A stretch of DNA of 64,000 nt from Pegea sp. RAD2-039 (lineage: Eukaryota; Chordata; Thaliacea; Salpida; Salpidae): the NCBI GenBank assembly GCA_034620365.1, contig JAQGEQ010000170.1, forward strand, positions 744,001 through 808,000, given 5' to 3'. Below are positions 25,390 to 36,209 of this stretch, one piece after another. Both the position numbers and the translations under genes were made by a program. Under the pieces are notes generated by a model, which had not been told where the DNA came from, searched no databases, and worked only from the letters and a program-made list of their open reading frames with translations. The first letter of the stretch is position 1. Each line of letters begins with the position of its first letter.

Positions 25390-26130
25390 ATGGCCGTGCG
25401 TTGTCAGTTTGAAAATAACAATGAAATAGGAGCTTTTGCCAAATTGACAAACAAATACTGTCTCGTGGCTGTTGGAGGCTCAGAAAATTTCTACTCGGTG
25501 TTTGAATCTGAACTTAGTGACGTCATTCCCGTTGTCCATGTAAGTGTTAATGAATGTCGAATCGTCGGGCGTATGAGTGCTGGAAACAAGAATGGATTGT
25601 TGTTGCCGAATTCTACAAAAGACCAAGAACTTCAACACATTAGAAATTGTCTTCCTGATGATGTAGTAGTAAAGCGCATCCAAGAAAAGTCCACTGCTCT
25701 TGGTAACGTCATCGCTTGTAATGATTACGTAGCTCTTGTACATCACGACATCGCACAAGAAAGTGAAGAAATCATTGCTGATACTCTAGGAGTCGAGGTT
25801 TTCCGTCAAACAGTAGCTGATCAAGCACTCGTTGGCAGCTTCTCAATATTCTCAAATCAAGGAGGCCTTGTGCATCCCAAGACTACTGTCGAAGCACTGG
25901 ATGAGCTTTCTTCATTGCTTCAAGTTCCATTAGTAGCTGGAACTATAAACAGCGGCAGTGAATATGTAGGAAGTGGAATGGTGGTAAACGACTGGTGTGC
26001 TTTTTGTGGCTCTGACACCACTAGTACTGAAGTATCTGTTATTGAAAATGTTTTCAAAATTGGTGATTCCGCAAATGTGAATGTTCTGCAAAATGCCATG
26101 CGAGATACTATCGTAGAATCCGTTATGTAG
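25390..26130 (+). CDS. EIF6: Translation initiation factor eIF6 (60S anti-association factor)
   Basis: One uninterrupted ORF of 246 codons, one residue longer than human eIF6. The five-fold pseudo-symmetric pentein repeats are all present: N-terminus [19 protein letters not shown], then [17 protein letters not shown], the loop [57 protein letters not shown] and [19 protein letters not shown]. eIF6 binds the 60S subunit at the uL14 face, prevents early joining with 40S and is needed for 60S biogenesis; SBDS and EFL1 release it. The gene has no introns. A TGACGTCA palindrome at 25518-25525 falls in coding sequence. AATAAA occurs at 26303-26308. Confidence 0.98.
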   Translation: MAVRCQFENNNEIGAFAKLTNKYCLVAVGGSENFYSVFESELSDVIPVVHVSVNECRIVGRMSAGNKNGLLLPNSTKDQELQHIRNCLPDDVVVKRIQEKSTALGNVIACNDYVALVHHDIAQESEEIIADTLGVEVFRQTVADQALVGSFSIFSNQGGLVHPKTTVEALDELSSLLQVPLVAGTINSGSEYVGSGMVVNDWCAFCGSDTTSTEVSVIENVFKIGDSANVNVLQNAMRDTIVESVM

Positions 26131-26529
26131 TTATTGTTGAGTGTACTCTCATGATTCAACTTTTTATTAAAAGGTTAAATTTAAAACACATCATCAGTAT
26201 TTACATATTGGTTTATAATTCTATTTTTAATTGAATTCTGTAAAATTTACATTAAAATGTCGAATATTTGTGTTTATAACAGAATTCTATTTATCTTGTA
26301 GCAATAAACACACATGTAGAGCAAATACAATTATTTCAATCTAAAACTCATGCAGTTAACAATTTATGGAAAAGATTGTTTCGTTTTTAGTAGTTTTATG
26401 AATTGAATTAAAAAAGTAAAACAAAATTAAACTTGTTGATTACATTTGTGAAGTAGTTTTCACATTAGAAAGAATATTTGTTTAAATTATCTAATTAAAG
26501 TTCGCTTGCTACTACAATAGTTTGAGATA

Positions 26530-28000
26530 ATAGTTTTAATCTTCTATTTCAAGGGGTCTCACTACCTTCCGTAGTTACCCCTGGATAAAAACACTCCTGG
26601 TGCTTGCATCAAAAATACCCTGTTGCTGAGATTTCGTACATACTCCAAATGTATCATCAGTACTAATTTTAACAATTAACTTATTTAAAACATTACAACG
26701 CAAACCACAAAAGAGATTCCCGTCAACCATAAAAGAATCAGGATAAAACGGTTTCAACCAAGTTTCAGTAATAAAAATAAATTGAAATCTTGAGAATGCA
26801 AAATAGCTTTCATTGGAAAATTTTGTTAATAATCGACCGTGCGTTGAAGAACATACCTATTGTAATAGAAAAATTGTCTTTTTAACGCTTGTTAGATTTG
26901 ATGACAGGCTTTTGTAAATTGATTTCTTGGGCTGGAAGGATGGTATTCATAATTGTGTGCGGAGAGAATGTGAAAAAAAGAAGATGTGGTTATTTGCCAC
27001 TTCCGTGTTTTGAAAAAAACTTGACAATTCACAAGGTCTATAGTAGACCTCGAACTTTGTATTTAAAATCAGTTGGTTGTTCCTTCTGATTTCGGTTATA
27101 CGCCTTCATTTTCACACATATCATGCATTACTCTTATGCGCTCGAATTTTTTGTCAAGCTTTTGTTTATATAGCTTGGCAAGAAACTTGCGTTTATCCCA
27201 ACTTTCCTAAAAGGACACTTTCAACGGTCTTTGATGATCTGAGCTTTTCGCTCCAAGTCTGGTCATTGATACCTTTGGAACGTCCACAAAATCAAGGCTT
27301 TGAAAGCACATTTGATTAAAAAACTTTCTGTCATCATCTTTATTAGTCTCACAGACGTTAAAGATGATGACATTGTTTTTTCTTTGTCGTCACGGTTTAA
27401 AGTAAGTTTTTTGTTCGTGTCGGCGACCTTCTTGGCAAAAAGCTGCACCATGCTAACATTTATGTTGAAATCAGAACGACTGACCACCGAGGTCCATGTG
27501 ACAGGTTTCTTTGTAGAGAGATCCAGTTCGGCCATTGATTTAGACAAACTAGACATTTTTTTGTTGTTGATCTTTGCAACATCGTTGCCAATTTCAGATT
27601 TAAATTGGGCTAATTCAGCGAATATAGCTGATGTCAGATAATAGGTTTGAAGTAGAATTAGAGGAGGTAGATGTTATGTCGATGATTCTACATCTAATGC
27701 AGAACCATTTAAACCCTATTTGCTTCATCTGGTTGTTTTCAAATATATCATAAATTTTCTTGCTCACATCACTACAGGTGAGATGAAACCAGGAGAGGCA
27801 TTTAATACATTTTATTGCCGGATCTTCACCAGAGCAAATTTTCTTGCAGGATTGGCAATTGTTACTGCAATGTTAAGCTTGTTTTGATGAAGTCGTTTTG
27901 TAAAATTTTTTCTGTACACTAGAACGTAAGATCTTGCCACTTTTATTTGGATCCACCATAGCTTTTACTTTCATGAAAGATTTTTAGTGTCCCCAACCCA
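26530..28000 (-). mobile_element. Decayed non-LTR retrotransposon (CR1/L2-like) with PHD-finger ORF1
   Basis: Reverse-strand reading from about 27980 gives a short basic lead-in. A PHD-type zinc finger follows at about 27862-27690 (CQSC, CIKC, WFHLTC, WFCIRC: the C4HC3 spacing). A coiled-coil/linker part comes next (27556-27263), then an RRM-CTD-like end with RPLKVSF, KRKFLAKLYK and FKYKVRG around 27230-27030. Further left, at about 26800-26575, comes ITETWLKPFYPDSFMVDG, the start of an apurinic endonuclease domain of ORF2. Frameshifts and stops break every ORF, and the rest of ORF2 (endonuclease end, reverse transcriptase) is missing left of 26530, so the copy is dead and truncated at its 3' side. 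PHD-carrying ORF1 is typical of CR1/L2-group elements. Confidence 0.75.
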
Positions 28001-28509
28001 AATAGTTCGAATCGATTTCTTATTCAGATAGAATAATTTATCACAAGTAATATACAAATCACTTCCTAAAAATAATTTTTCACAACTTATAAATGCTGTT
28101 CAATAAAATATAACGTATAAACTGAAAACCTTCAAATAGAATAAAAATAGTTTAAAAAACGCTTTCTTTAATATTGCCAAAAAAATTAATTTATCAAAAG
28201 GTATTATTGATTTTAAATAAATTATTTTTAATAAATTTAATAAGCGTTAAAAACTTTTAAGTTTAGGGGAAATAAACTGATCAAGTTGATAGTCATGGGT
28301 CAAGCGAATAATTTACATAGTGTAATTTTTGTAATAAGCCATAAAAGTACAACCTTGGTGGCGTAGTTTTAAAGCCATTTCTTCTTCGTTCCATATAAGG
28401 AAACTAGGTTACTGATACCTTGTCTTATTCCTCCACAGCTTCTGCAGCTAAATAATTGCAACTTCCGATATTAATTCAAACCTCTTAAAAGGTAATATAC
28501 ACAAATCAA
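28001..28509. other. Spacer between LINE remnant and SRF
   Basis: AT-rich, probably including the 5' leader of SRF. The stretch 28350-28480 is richer in GC and reads GGTGGCGTAG at 28360-28369, a string also found inside the SINE candidate (reverse strand, about 22820-22830), so a small repeat relic is possible. Confidence 0.35.
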
Positions 28510-31500
28510 ATGAATTCGTTGAAGAAGCAATTTGAAGAGGGTAGAAATTATAATAATGGATCAACTAAGGAAGTTGAAGATTATTCAGATGATTCAAGCT
28601 CCAAAGAAGAGGTGTTAAGTAATTGTAGCTCTAGACCAGACACTCCTCAACCTAAATGTGGAAAGAAGACTAGAGGGCGTGTTAAGATAAACATGGAATT
28701 TATCCCAAACAAGCTTAGAAGATATACAACTTTTAGTAAAAGAAAATCTGGAATTATGAAGAAAGTAAGATTAAATGATGAAGTTTTTATTTTACTTTTT
28801 AAACTTGATATGTAATTAGAATTAAATATTGTTCTTTAAAATCTTAAATAATTTTAGTTAATACTGTTATTAAATTTTAATTACTTTATATTTATTTTTA
28901 TTGATCAATTTTTTCTTTGTTTTCTTAACTTATTTTATAATAAAGTTAATGGATTTTATATTAACATTTTTTAGATAGTTTCTTTTAGGAAAAAAGTAGA
29001 TTCTATAGTTTAATTTTGAATATTTTACTTGAAAAACATAAAAAACAAAATTTGTTTATGTTTTTATTTATTATTCAGTTTTATATATTACTATTTAATA
29101 ACCATTATTATTTTATATTCAATTTTCATTTTAATCTGTTAATTATTAAACTATTTTTTGATTTAACATTTGAAGACAACTCAAAAATTTTAATTTTGTT
29201 TTATTATTTGAAATAGAAAGTTTTTTGTATCTTTTGCTTAATTTTGATTTCATGAAATTATAAATTTTTTATGAAATAATTTTATGGTAAATTTTATCTC
29301 AAATTGATCTCAAGTTTAATATTTTGATTCAAATTATACTTTTATATATTTTTATAATTATTGTAAATAATATATCTACAGTTAACTGATTGTTTACATA
29401 TCATTTTATTTTTAAAATATTCATTCAACCTATTCACTTAATTTTGATATTATATTCACTTGGATTTAAAAAAACTAGGTTTGAAACATATTTTTATCCA
29501 TCTTTGTTTTATGATTATTAAAAATATACATTTTATATTTCATTAATCTACTATTAAATGTTTAAGAAGTTTTTTACTGACCATTCTATAAACTGCTTAG
29601 ATCAACAATAAAGTTATAAAAGTAAATTACTTTATTTGCAATCAAATCCTTGTAATAATTTTAGCTGATTTATGTAAAATATCTTTTCAAACAGGAATTA
29701 AAAGATAATTGTGCTTCAAGTTTGTGTTTGTTTTTAAATTAGTTGTCTTTATCCTTATCTGTGAGTCATAGTTTTTTTAATAATGCTCAAAAAGATTTTA
29801 GAATTTTAAAGGAGAAAATACTCAATTTTAACTTCTTGTTGGTCAGCATTTTATCTAAAATATTAATGATATTTCAATCTTACACTAATTAGATAATTTT
29901 CAATTTTTGTTTAGTTTTTGATAGACGAATACATTTGAACTAGATTTGAAAAAATGTGGCTTATATTCAAAATATGTAATCACTAATCATACAGAGTTAT
30001 TTATTTATTCATTTTAATAATAAACAATTAAGATAAACAATATCTTTATGATTTCTATCAACAATATTTCTTGTAAAATGTTTGAAATTTGTTTAATATT
30101 TAAAATTGTTTTTACTCAAAACTTGAGATAACCATTTGTTTTCAGGCGCATGAATTGGCAACTTTAACTGGTACTCAAGTGATGTTGTTAGTTGCTAGTG
30201 AAACTGGTCATGTATACACCTTTGCTACTCGAAAACTCCAACCTATGCTATCAACAGAAAGAGGTCAATATCAAAGCATCAATTATATATTTACTAATTG
30301 TAGATTATGAGTAGGCAAGCAACTGATACAAACATGTTTAAACTCACCTGATCCAGTTGAATCAAGTACTTCTCAAAATCTAGACGAGCAACGAATGAGT
30401 GCTCAAGGTTTTGAAGAGCCAGAACTATCATATGTTCCGCTAGAAGGCAAAGTGAGTGAAATATGACCACGTGATAAAGTTGCTAATAATTTGTAATAGG
30501 ATAACGTGATGCAGAAAACATGTGAGTTTATACAAGTGTTGTCTGGTCAAAATGGCCTTCTACCCAACAAAATGGCCCACCAAATGCATGTGAGTCTGCC
30601 ACTTTTCAAATTGATCTTTCTAAGTCAATATTTTCTACAGAATCCTTCATTACCGTTGTCATTAGCATCCCGTCGCGAAGCTTCTACAAACGATAATCGC
30701 AAGTCGCCTTTTTCACATCCTAATTTCATGCAAGGTACACTAGTGTCTATCTAACTGTCCCACATTCATCTGACTGTCCCACATTCATCTAACTGTCCCA
30801 CATCCATCTAACTGTCCCACATTCATCTAACTGTCCCACATTCATCTAACTGTCCCACATCCATCTAACTGTCCCACATTCATTTAACTGTCCCACATCC
30901 ATCTAACTGTCCCACATTCATCTAACTGTCCCACATCCATCTAACTGTCCCACATTCATCTAACTGTCCCACATCCATCTAACTGTCCCACATTCATTTA
31001 ACTGTCCCACATCCATCTAACTGTCCCACATCCATCTAACTGTCCCACATTCATCTAACTGTCCCATATTCATCTAACTGTCCCACATTCATCTAACTGT
31101 CCCACACTCTCCTAATTTGTCTTTTTCTGCAGTTTCGAGAACCTCTAGCCCTGCTTCGCACCAAACCACCGATCTAAGGTTAGTTGCTGGGCAACCGTCG
31201 CTATTGCGTGTCACTCTCATCTTCTTCGAACAGATCTCAATCGAGTTCGTCACAATTGGAAGACGCGCGCTCTTCATTAAGAAATCGCTCGACAAATCCC
31301 CTTATTGCCACTACTACTACTTCCGGTTTCCACCTAGGTCAGTCGTCTCGCTTCACTGATTCCACAAACTTATGTCACGCTTCGTTGCAGATGAATCCGG
31401 CAGCAGTTTGTCTGAAGAGCAGAAGATTGAGATCGTGAACACCTACACTCATCTGAAACAGTCAACGAGTGAGTTTCGATGTTATGACGTCACTCTTCTA

Positions 31501-31679
31501 TCCTTTCTTCTTCTAGACTTCTCTCCGCTGATAATGGCAGGATCAAGCTCCAATCCTCTTCATTCTCATCAGCAGAAGCAACCGAGTTCACGAGTAAGAT
31601 CTTCATCCTGCTCTTCATCACTTTTCTTCATCTCATCTTTCAGGACTCTAGTCCAATGAGGAAGCGTTTAAAGAGATGA
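28510..31679 (+). CDS. SRF: Serum response factor (MADS-box transcription factor)
   Basis: Ten phased exons (28510-28764, 30146-30263, 30315-30451, 30500-30589, 30641-30734, 31133-31178, 31234-31337, 31391-31468, 31517-31593, 31644-31679) give 344 aa. After an acidic Ser-rich N-terminus the MADS box begins at about residue 55 (GKKTRGRVKINMEFIPNKL, RRYTTFSKRKSGIMKK). The SAM extension follows in exon 2 (LTGTQVMLLVASETGHVYTF, ATRKLQPML). The C-terminus is Ser/Thr/Gln-rich, ending SSPMRKRLKR. SRF binds CArG boxes and controls muscle and immediate-early genes with MRTF or TCF partners. Intron 1 (1381 nt) cuts the MADS box after IMKK; most later introns are 48-70 nt. Intron 5 contains a 19-bp minisatellite. 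The intron 31469-31516 (48 nt) is open in frame and holds a TGACGTCA. Confidence 0.95.
30750..31112 (+). repeat. 19-bp minisatellite in SRF intron 5
   Basis: About 19 tandem copies of CATCTAACTGTCCCACATT, alternating ATTC and ATCC variants (CACATTCATCT / CACATCCATCT). The array starts 15 bp after the donor GTACAC at 30735 and stops about 20 bp before the acceptor TTTTTCTGCAG at 31132, so it fills nearly the whole intron. The same unit occurs in an ANKS3 intron and its core matches the 17-bp array at 1-5190. Confidence 0.95.
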
Positions 31680-32451
31680 TCTTCAGATTCATCCCCAAAC
31701 TCACTGATGCGGAACAAGCAGTCTTCAATTGATGACTAGTGAGGAAGAAGCCTTTCCGGGCTTCCCTCGCCCTCCTAAACGCCTTCACATCCTCTATGCA
31801 CCCCTAAACACCTAATTAGTCATCATTGGATTCCCTTTTCCAGATGTATCGTTGCCGCTATTGATTGTGACGTCACAGCTTCGCGTACATCGAAATAATT
31901 ACTACAGAACACCCCTCGCGTACCTGCCTGCTTGCTTGCTTCTTCCACCTCTTCATACGTAGGAACCGGATTCTTCTTACTCTTTTATCGAAGTTACTTT
32001 CATATCTCATCGTATCAAGTTTATGTCTCATGTTAATAATGGTTAGATTGGTTTGTAGATGGATCACATTGATATTGATGCCTTCTTTAAAGTATTTTCT
32101 TTTGTTTTAATGACAAATTGGTGAAATGTTTATAGATTTTCAGTTTTTTTAATCATCAGTATTTGAAAATAAAACTTAAATGGCAATTAATTCGCACATT
32201 TTCGTCTCTTATATAAAAAATGATTTGAAAATCAGCTATATCCTTCACCTTTCTACTTGTAACTTATTTTTTCAATTATTTCACATTTGAAAAAGGAAAT
32301 GGTTTTTATCTATTCATCATCACGTCATCGACCATTACATGAATAATTGGTAAGTATAAGGAAGTGATGAAAAGCTTTCAATTGATACAAGGCAAGATGA
32401 ACAGTTTTCTAGTGTATATGGCAACACGCTGAAACTGTTTTGCTAAATACC
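31680..32451. other. SRF 3' region and spacer
   Basis: Probable 3' UTR of SRF with TGACGTCA at 31868-31875 and CT-rich sequence to about 31960. The rest is AT-rich. AATAAA-like ATAAAAC at 32170. No other feature seen. Confidence 0.45.
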
Positions 32452-32735
32452 TTAACTGACAACAGTCTCTTGGGGCTTAGAAGATGTACGTTCAGCTAAA
32501 AGTATACTAGCAGCTGTTATATGAAGCCCTGTGCTTTGTTCCTGAAACATTCCTTTTAAAGATTAGTAAATACAATATAAGCAAAGGTAGATGTTTTCAG
32601 ATATTTTTCAAACAGTTAATTTCCGGTTTCAACGATATTTTACTGACATCATCTCGATGAGTTGTGGACAATTGCACGTTTTACATTCGGTAGAAGGATA
32701 TCTGGCACTGGAAGCACACTGGCAGTTTATCATTT
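32452..32735 (-). CDS. Last two exons of an unidentified Cys-containing protein
   Basis: Reverse-strand exon 32644-32735 follows a TATTCCCAG acceptor and reads MINCQCASSARYPSTECKTC, then NCPQLIEMMS, with five cysteines in 18 residues (CxC..CxxCxC), a possible metal site. A 102-nt intron with donor GTAAAA and acceptor GTTTCAG joins it in phase 0 to exon 32452-32541: EQSTGLHITAASILLAERTS, then SKPQETVVS and TAA. Both exons are GC-richer than the flanks. The first exon needs one base from an upstream exon (phase 1), which should lie at 32.8-36 kb or beyond but was not found. The protein is not recognised. Confidence 0.45.
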
Positions 32736-35700
32736 CTGGGAATATTCCAATAAAATGACTGATTTTTTTAAAGCAATATTTATTTGAGTATAAAATGAAC
32801 CGGACAAAATATTAAATTTGATGATCAAGATGGTGATGTGTTTTAAATAAATTTCTGAAATTTATTTGAAATAGAAAATCGAAGAAACTTATTATCAAGA
32901 AATTTCTTAAACTTTCTGTTTTGGACAAAATTTAAATTTTTTAATAAAATAATGTTTTCGACTGCTATCTTCATAAACATGTTTTTCTTCTAAAAATTAA
33001 TAATTGATTAAAAAGTAACCAGACTATTACAATCGATACAGATATAATTTTTATAAATAAAAGATTAATTTTTAAAAATAATAAATAATTTTTTAGTTAA
33101 TTAATATTTATTGATTTTTATCTTTTTATACTTTTGTGACAATAAAATGGAATACAGTTTTACCCAATAATCTTCGAAAAAAACGTTTTCCAACAAAAAC
33201 TTTTATTTGGTTGGATTATATTCAAGTTTTATTAAAAACCCGAAATTTCTTCGTCATTCTTGTCTGATATATGTAAGCTTGATATAAGTTGTTTGTTATG
33301 GAAATTTCCCAAAACTATTTACCAAAAAAACTTGTTTACAAGATATCCTTTACTTAGCTAAATAATATTTTTTGTTGTTAAGTTTAAAGATTGGATATTA
33401 TCAATATTTCAATTGTTGGTCTCAATTTATTGCAGAAAAAGAAAGAAATTAAATATCAATAAAAACTTCTTATGATATAATATTATTACAAACTATTTTA
33501 GTGATAAAATAATATAAGTAAATATAAACTTTAAGTAACATGACCAAGAACCTTAAATGGATATTACAAAGTTGATACTGTAATTAGGAAACATTGGGGA
33601 ACTTACATAAAAATCTAATGCTTAGGCTGTTTGCAAATAAATATTATAAATCGTCTTTTTTATATATTATTCAAACAAGTAATATTTATAGAGTAAACTT
33701 GTTATTTATGCAAAGTTCAAAAGTAGGGAAAGCAATTATTAATTATTTGTAAAATTAGTTAAGGACAGCATTAGCCAGCCACAGAAACAATTTTGTTTAC
33801 AAAAAAATATCGGAACCTCGACAAATTTTGAGACTAAAATATGAATCGTGGGCTTCAATGGTTTGAAACACCCTGAACGAGGCAATAGAACCACTAAAGT
33901 TAGCTACATCTGATTTAATAATTTGAGAATATTAGGTCTTGTAAGGACATTAAGATCGTACTTCAATTCCGTTTAGTAAAAGCAACCAAATGATTATTAT
34001 ACAAAGAAATTAGACATTGTAAGTACAATTAATCACATGTAAAAGTTTAAGAAAGATCAGATATCCTCAACAGAGTTATGTAAACATTTTCATGTTTAGT
34101 GACTATGTTTTAAATGTTAACTGTTGCAGATAAGATAATTAATAGTTTGATAATTTATTATTAAACTTTTTATTTGTCAGCATTTTACTGTCTATCTTAT
34201 TCATTGCGTAGCCATGCATTACAACCATTAAACGTAGAAGCTAAAAAACGAAAGCTAAAAGGTCCTAGATACGACTTTAACAAACTATACCACCAAGTTC
34301 TCTTATGAACCTCTTAACTCAAACATGAATTTGGTATATTATTCCAACTTGCTTCTGTTTTGTTTGAACTTTGTTGGCCGAAACAGTAGATAAAAGGGAC
34401 TTTTTTCCTACTTCAACATGAGATTCGACTACAGTGAGGTGCAGCGTTTGTTGAATTGTACGCTCGGTGGCACTGCCAAGGGGCCGAAGACAGTGGTTTG
34501 ATGTTGATAAAATTGAAAGGTGCGATTTGAAGACTTTTTATAAAATTCATTTTTTGCGGCCTTTGTTCAGATTTCCTCATTTTTGATGATCTCAGGAAAC
34601 ACCTTGTATTACGTCTTGGAAATATTTCATTTTGAACTTGAAAATTTCATCTTTTACTGATTATACTTTGTTAAAATAATCAGATTCATACAATGATGCG
34701 CTTGGATATAACAAGTTTAATTTAAAAAAAAGTCTAAATTATGATTTTTCTTCCTTTTTTTTACATTATTAACCTTCTATGTAATTGTTCACTGTAATAT
34801 GCTTTGAGTGCTATTTGAAATACCATGTGTTACATCTTTCTATATTTTTGACTTAATAGATGTTATTTGTGATAATGTGTGTTAGCGAGAGGTGCTCTCT
34901 TCAGGCACCCTCCTTCTTCTCATTTAATCTATTAAATAAATGAATTAATATCTTTTCAAAATTTCCAAAACAATTCGGCAAGATGTGTTAAATAATCAAC
35001 TTTTATAAAGAAGGCAGTAACATACAGAGTTTGAGTTTAAGTAACACTAATAGTAGGCAAAGATTCAAACCTATAAATTATTAGATAAAGTATTTAAAGC
35101 AAAGGTGTTTTATCTAAAGCCAACTCAAATGTCGCTGCCAAAAATTGATTATCTACTACTTTCTAAGAGTAAGCTAGATTTACCAGATAAAGTTCAAAGT
35201 AAATTTTTTTCAAAGGATTTTGTAGACCAAATGAAAGCTATAATGCAATCTTTATCTGATTAAGAGAACAATATTTTGCCTTTTATACTTTTTAAAGAAT
35301 CAGTGACAATATCCATATAGAAAATGTGTTCAATTAGAAGAAAGTTAAACTAGTTGATTCTTAGATAAGAATATAGCACGGAGATCTAAGCTAACCATAA
35401 CTAAGATAAACTCATTAAGTAATAAAAGAAGGATCTGCTTGCTGTGTTCAAGTCCTTTTTCAATATTTTCACAAAAAGTTTATTAAAATATTTCTTGTTG
35501 AAGTTAAAATAAATGTTCGATTTTACAAATTTGATATATTTGCTTTATCTCTTTGATATATATACTTTTAGTTATTATTTTATTACTGTGATAAACATTG
35601 ATACCAAATTAGAAGAACAAATCAGCAGATACAGATTTGATAATCTAAACTGGCTGAAACAAATCTCGAAGACAGTTTTTACATTTAATCCAACTTTTTA

Positions 35701-36209
35701 CAAAAAGTTAGAACTAAGGCCAGCAACAAAATATAAATATTTTATCTTAAAAGCGTGTTTGCATCTTACACGTCTTCAACTCAGAAGTTTACTTGCAAGC
35801 TATCAAAATTATTCAACATTTCTTAGCTGCAGCCTAAAAACTAAATAAAAGTAAGTAGATAAAAGTAAATAAAGTAGCCAAACATCATAAAGTTTAATAC
35901 ACAGATCAAATGCCAAGTAATAAGAAAAATAAATGTTGAGGGAGAAGCAGGGTCTGCTGCTGCTGATGATGATGATGATTCATGGAGTGAAACATGCAAG
36001 GAAGAGGCAAAAGTCCAAAAAATATAAATTGCTTATCAAAATAAATTGTCAGCATGCATAAGGAAAATGAGCGCAATTTGGTACCAAAACCGACAAGCGC
36101 CATTTTGTCAGTACGAGACAGCAATTGTTCTGATGGCAATTTTTGGTATGACTTCCAGCCGCCCGCGACCTGCAGTAACTCGTCTTCTCAGTGATCTTCT
36201 TTAAGCAGC
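32736..36209. other. Spacer with scattered unassigned open frames
   Basis: Mostly AT-rich. Three frames look better than noise. Reverse 34319-34520 contains SNHCLRPLGSATERTIQQ and later KSLLSTVSANKVQ. Plus 35129-35263 (44 aa) starts MSLPKIDYLLLSKSKLD. Plus 35513-35848 (111 aa) contains FDNLNWLKQISKTVFTFNPT and LHLTRLQLRSLLASYQ. None has clear splice borders or a known domain; they may be relics of one transposable element or gene. 35850-36209 is likely the 3' UTR of the Kv channel gene. Confidence 0.3.

Noticed and set aside
35906-36139. Reverse ORF with His/Gln run
   Set aside because: Lies in the presumed 3' UTR of the Kv channel; the residues come from a (GAT/GCT) microsatellite.
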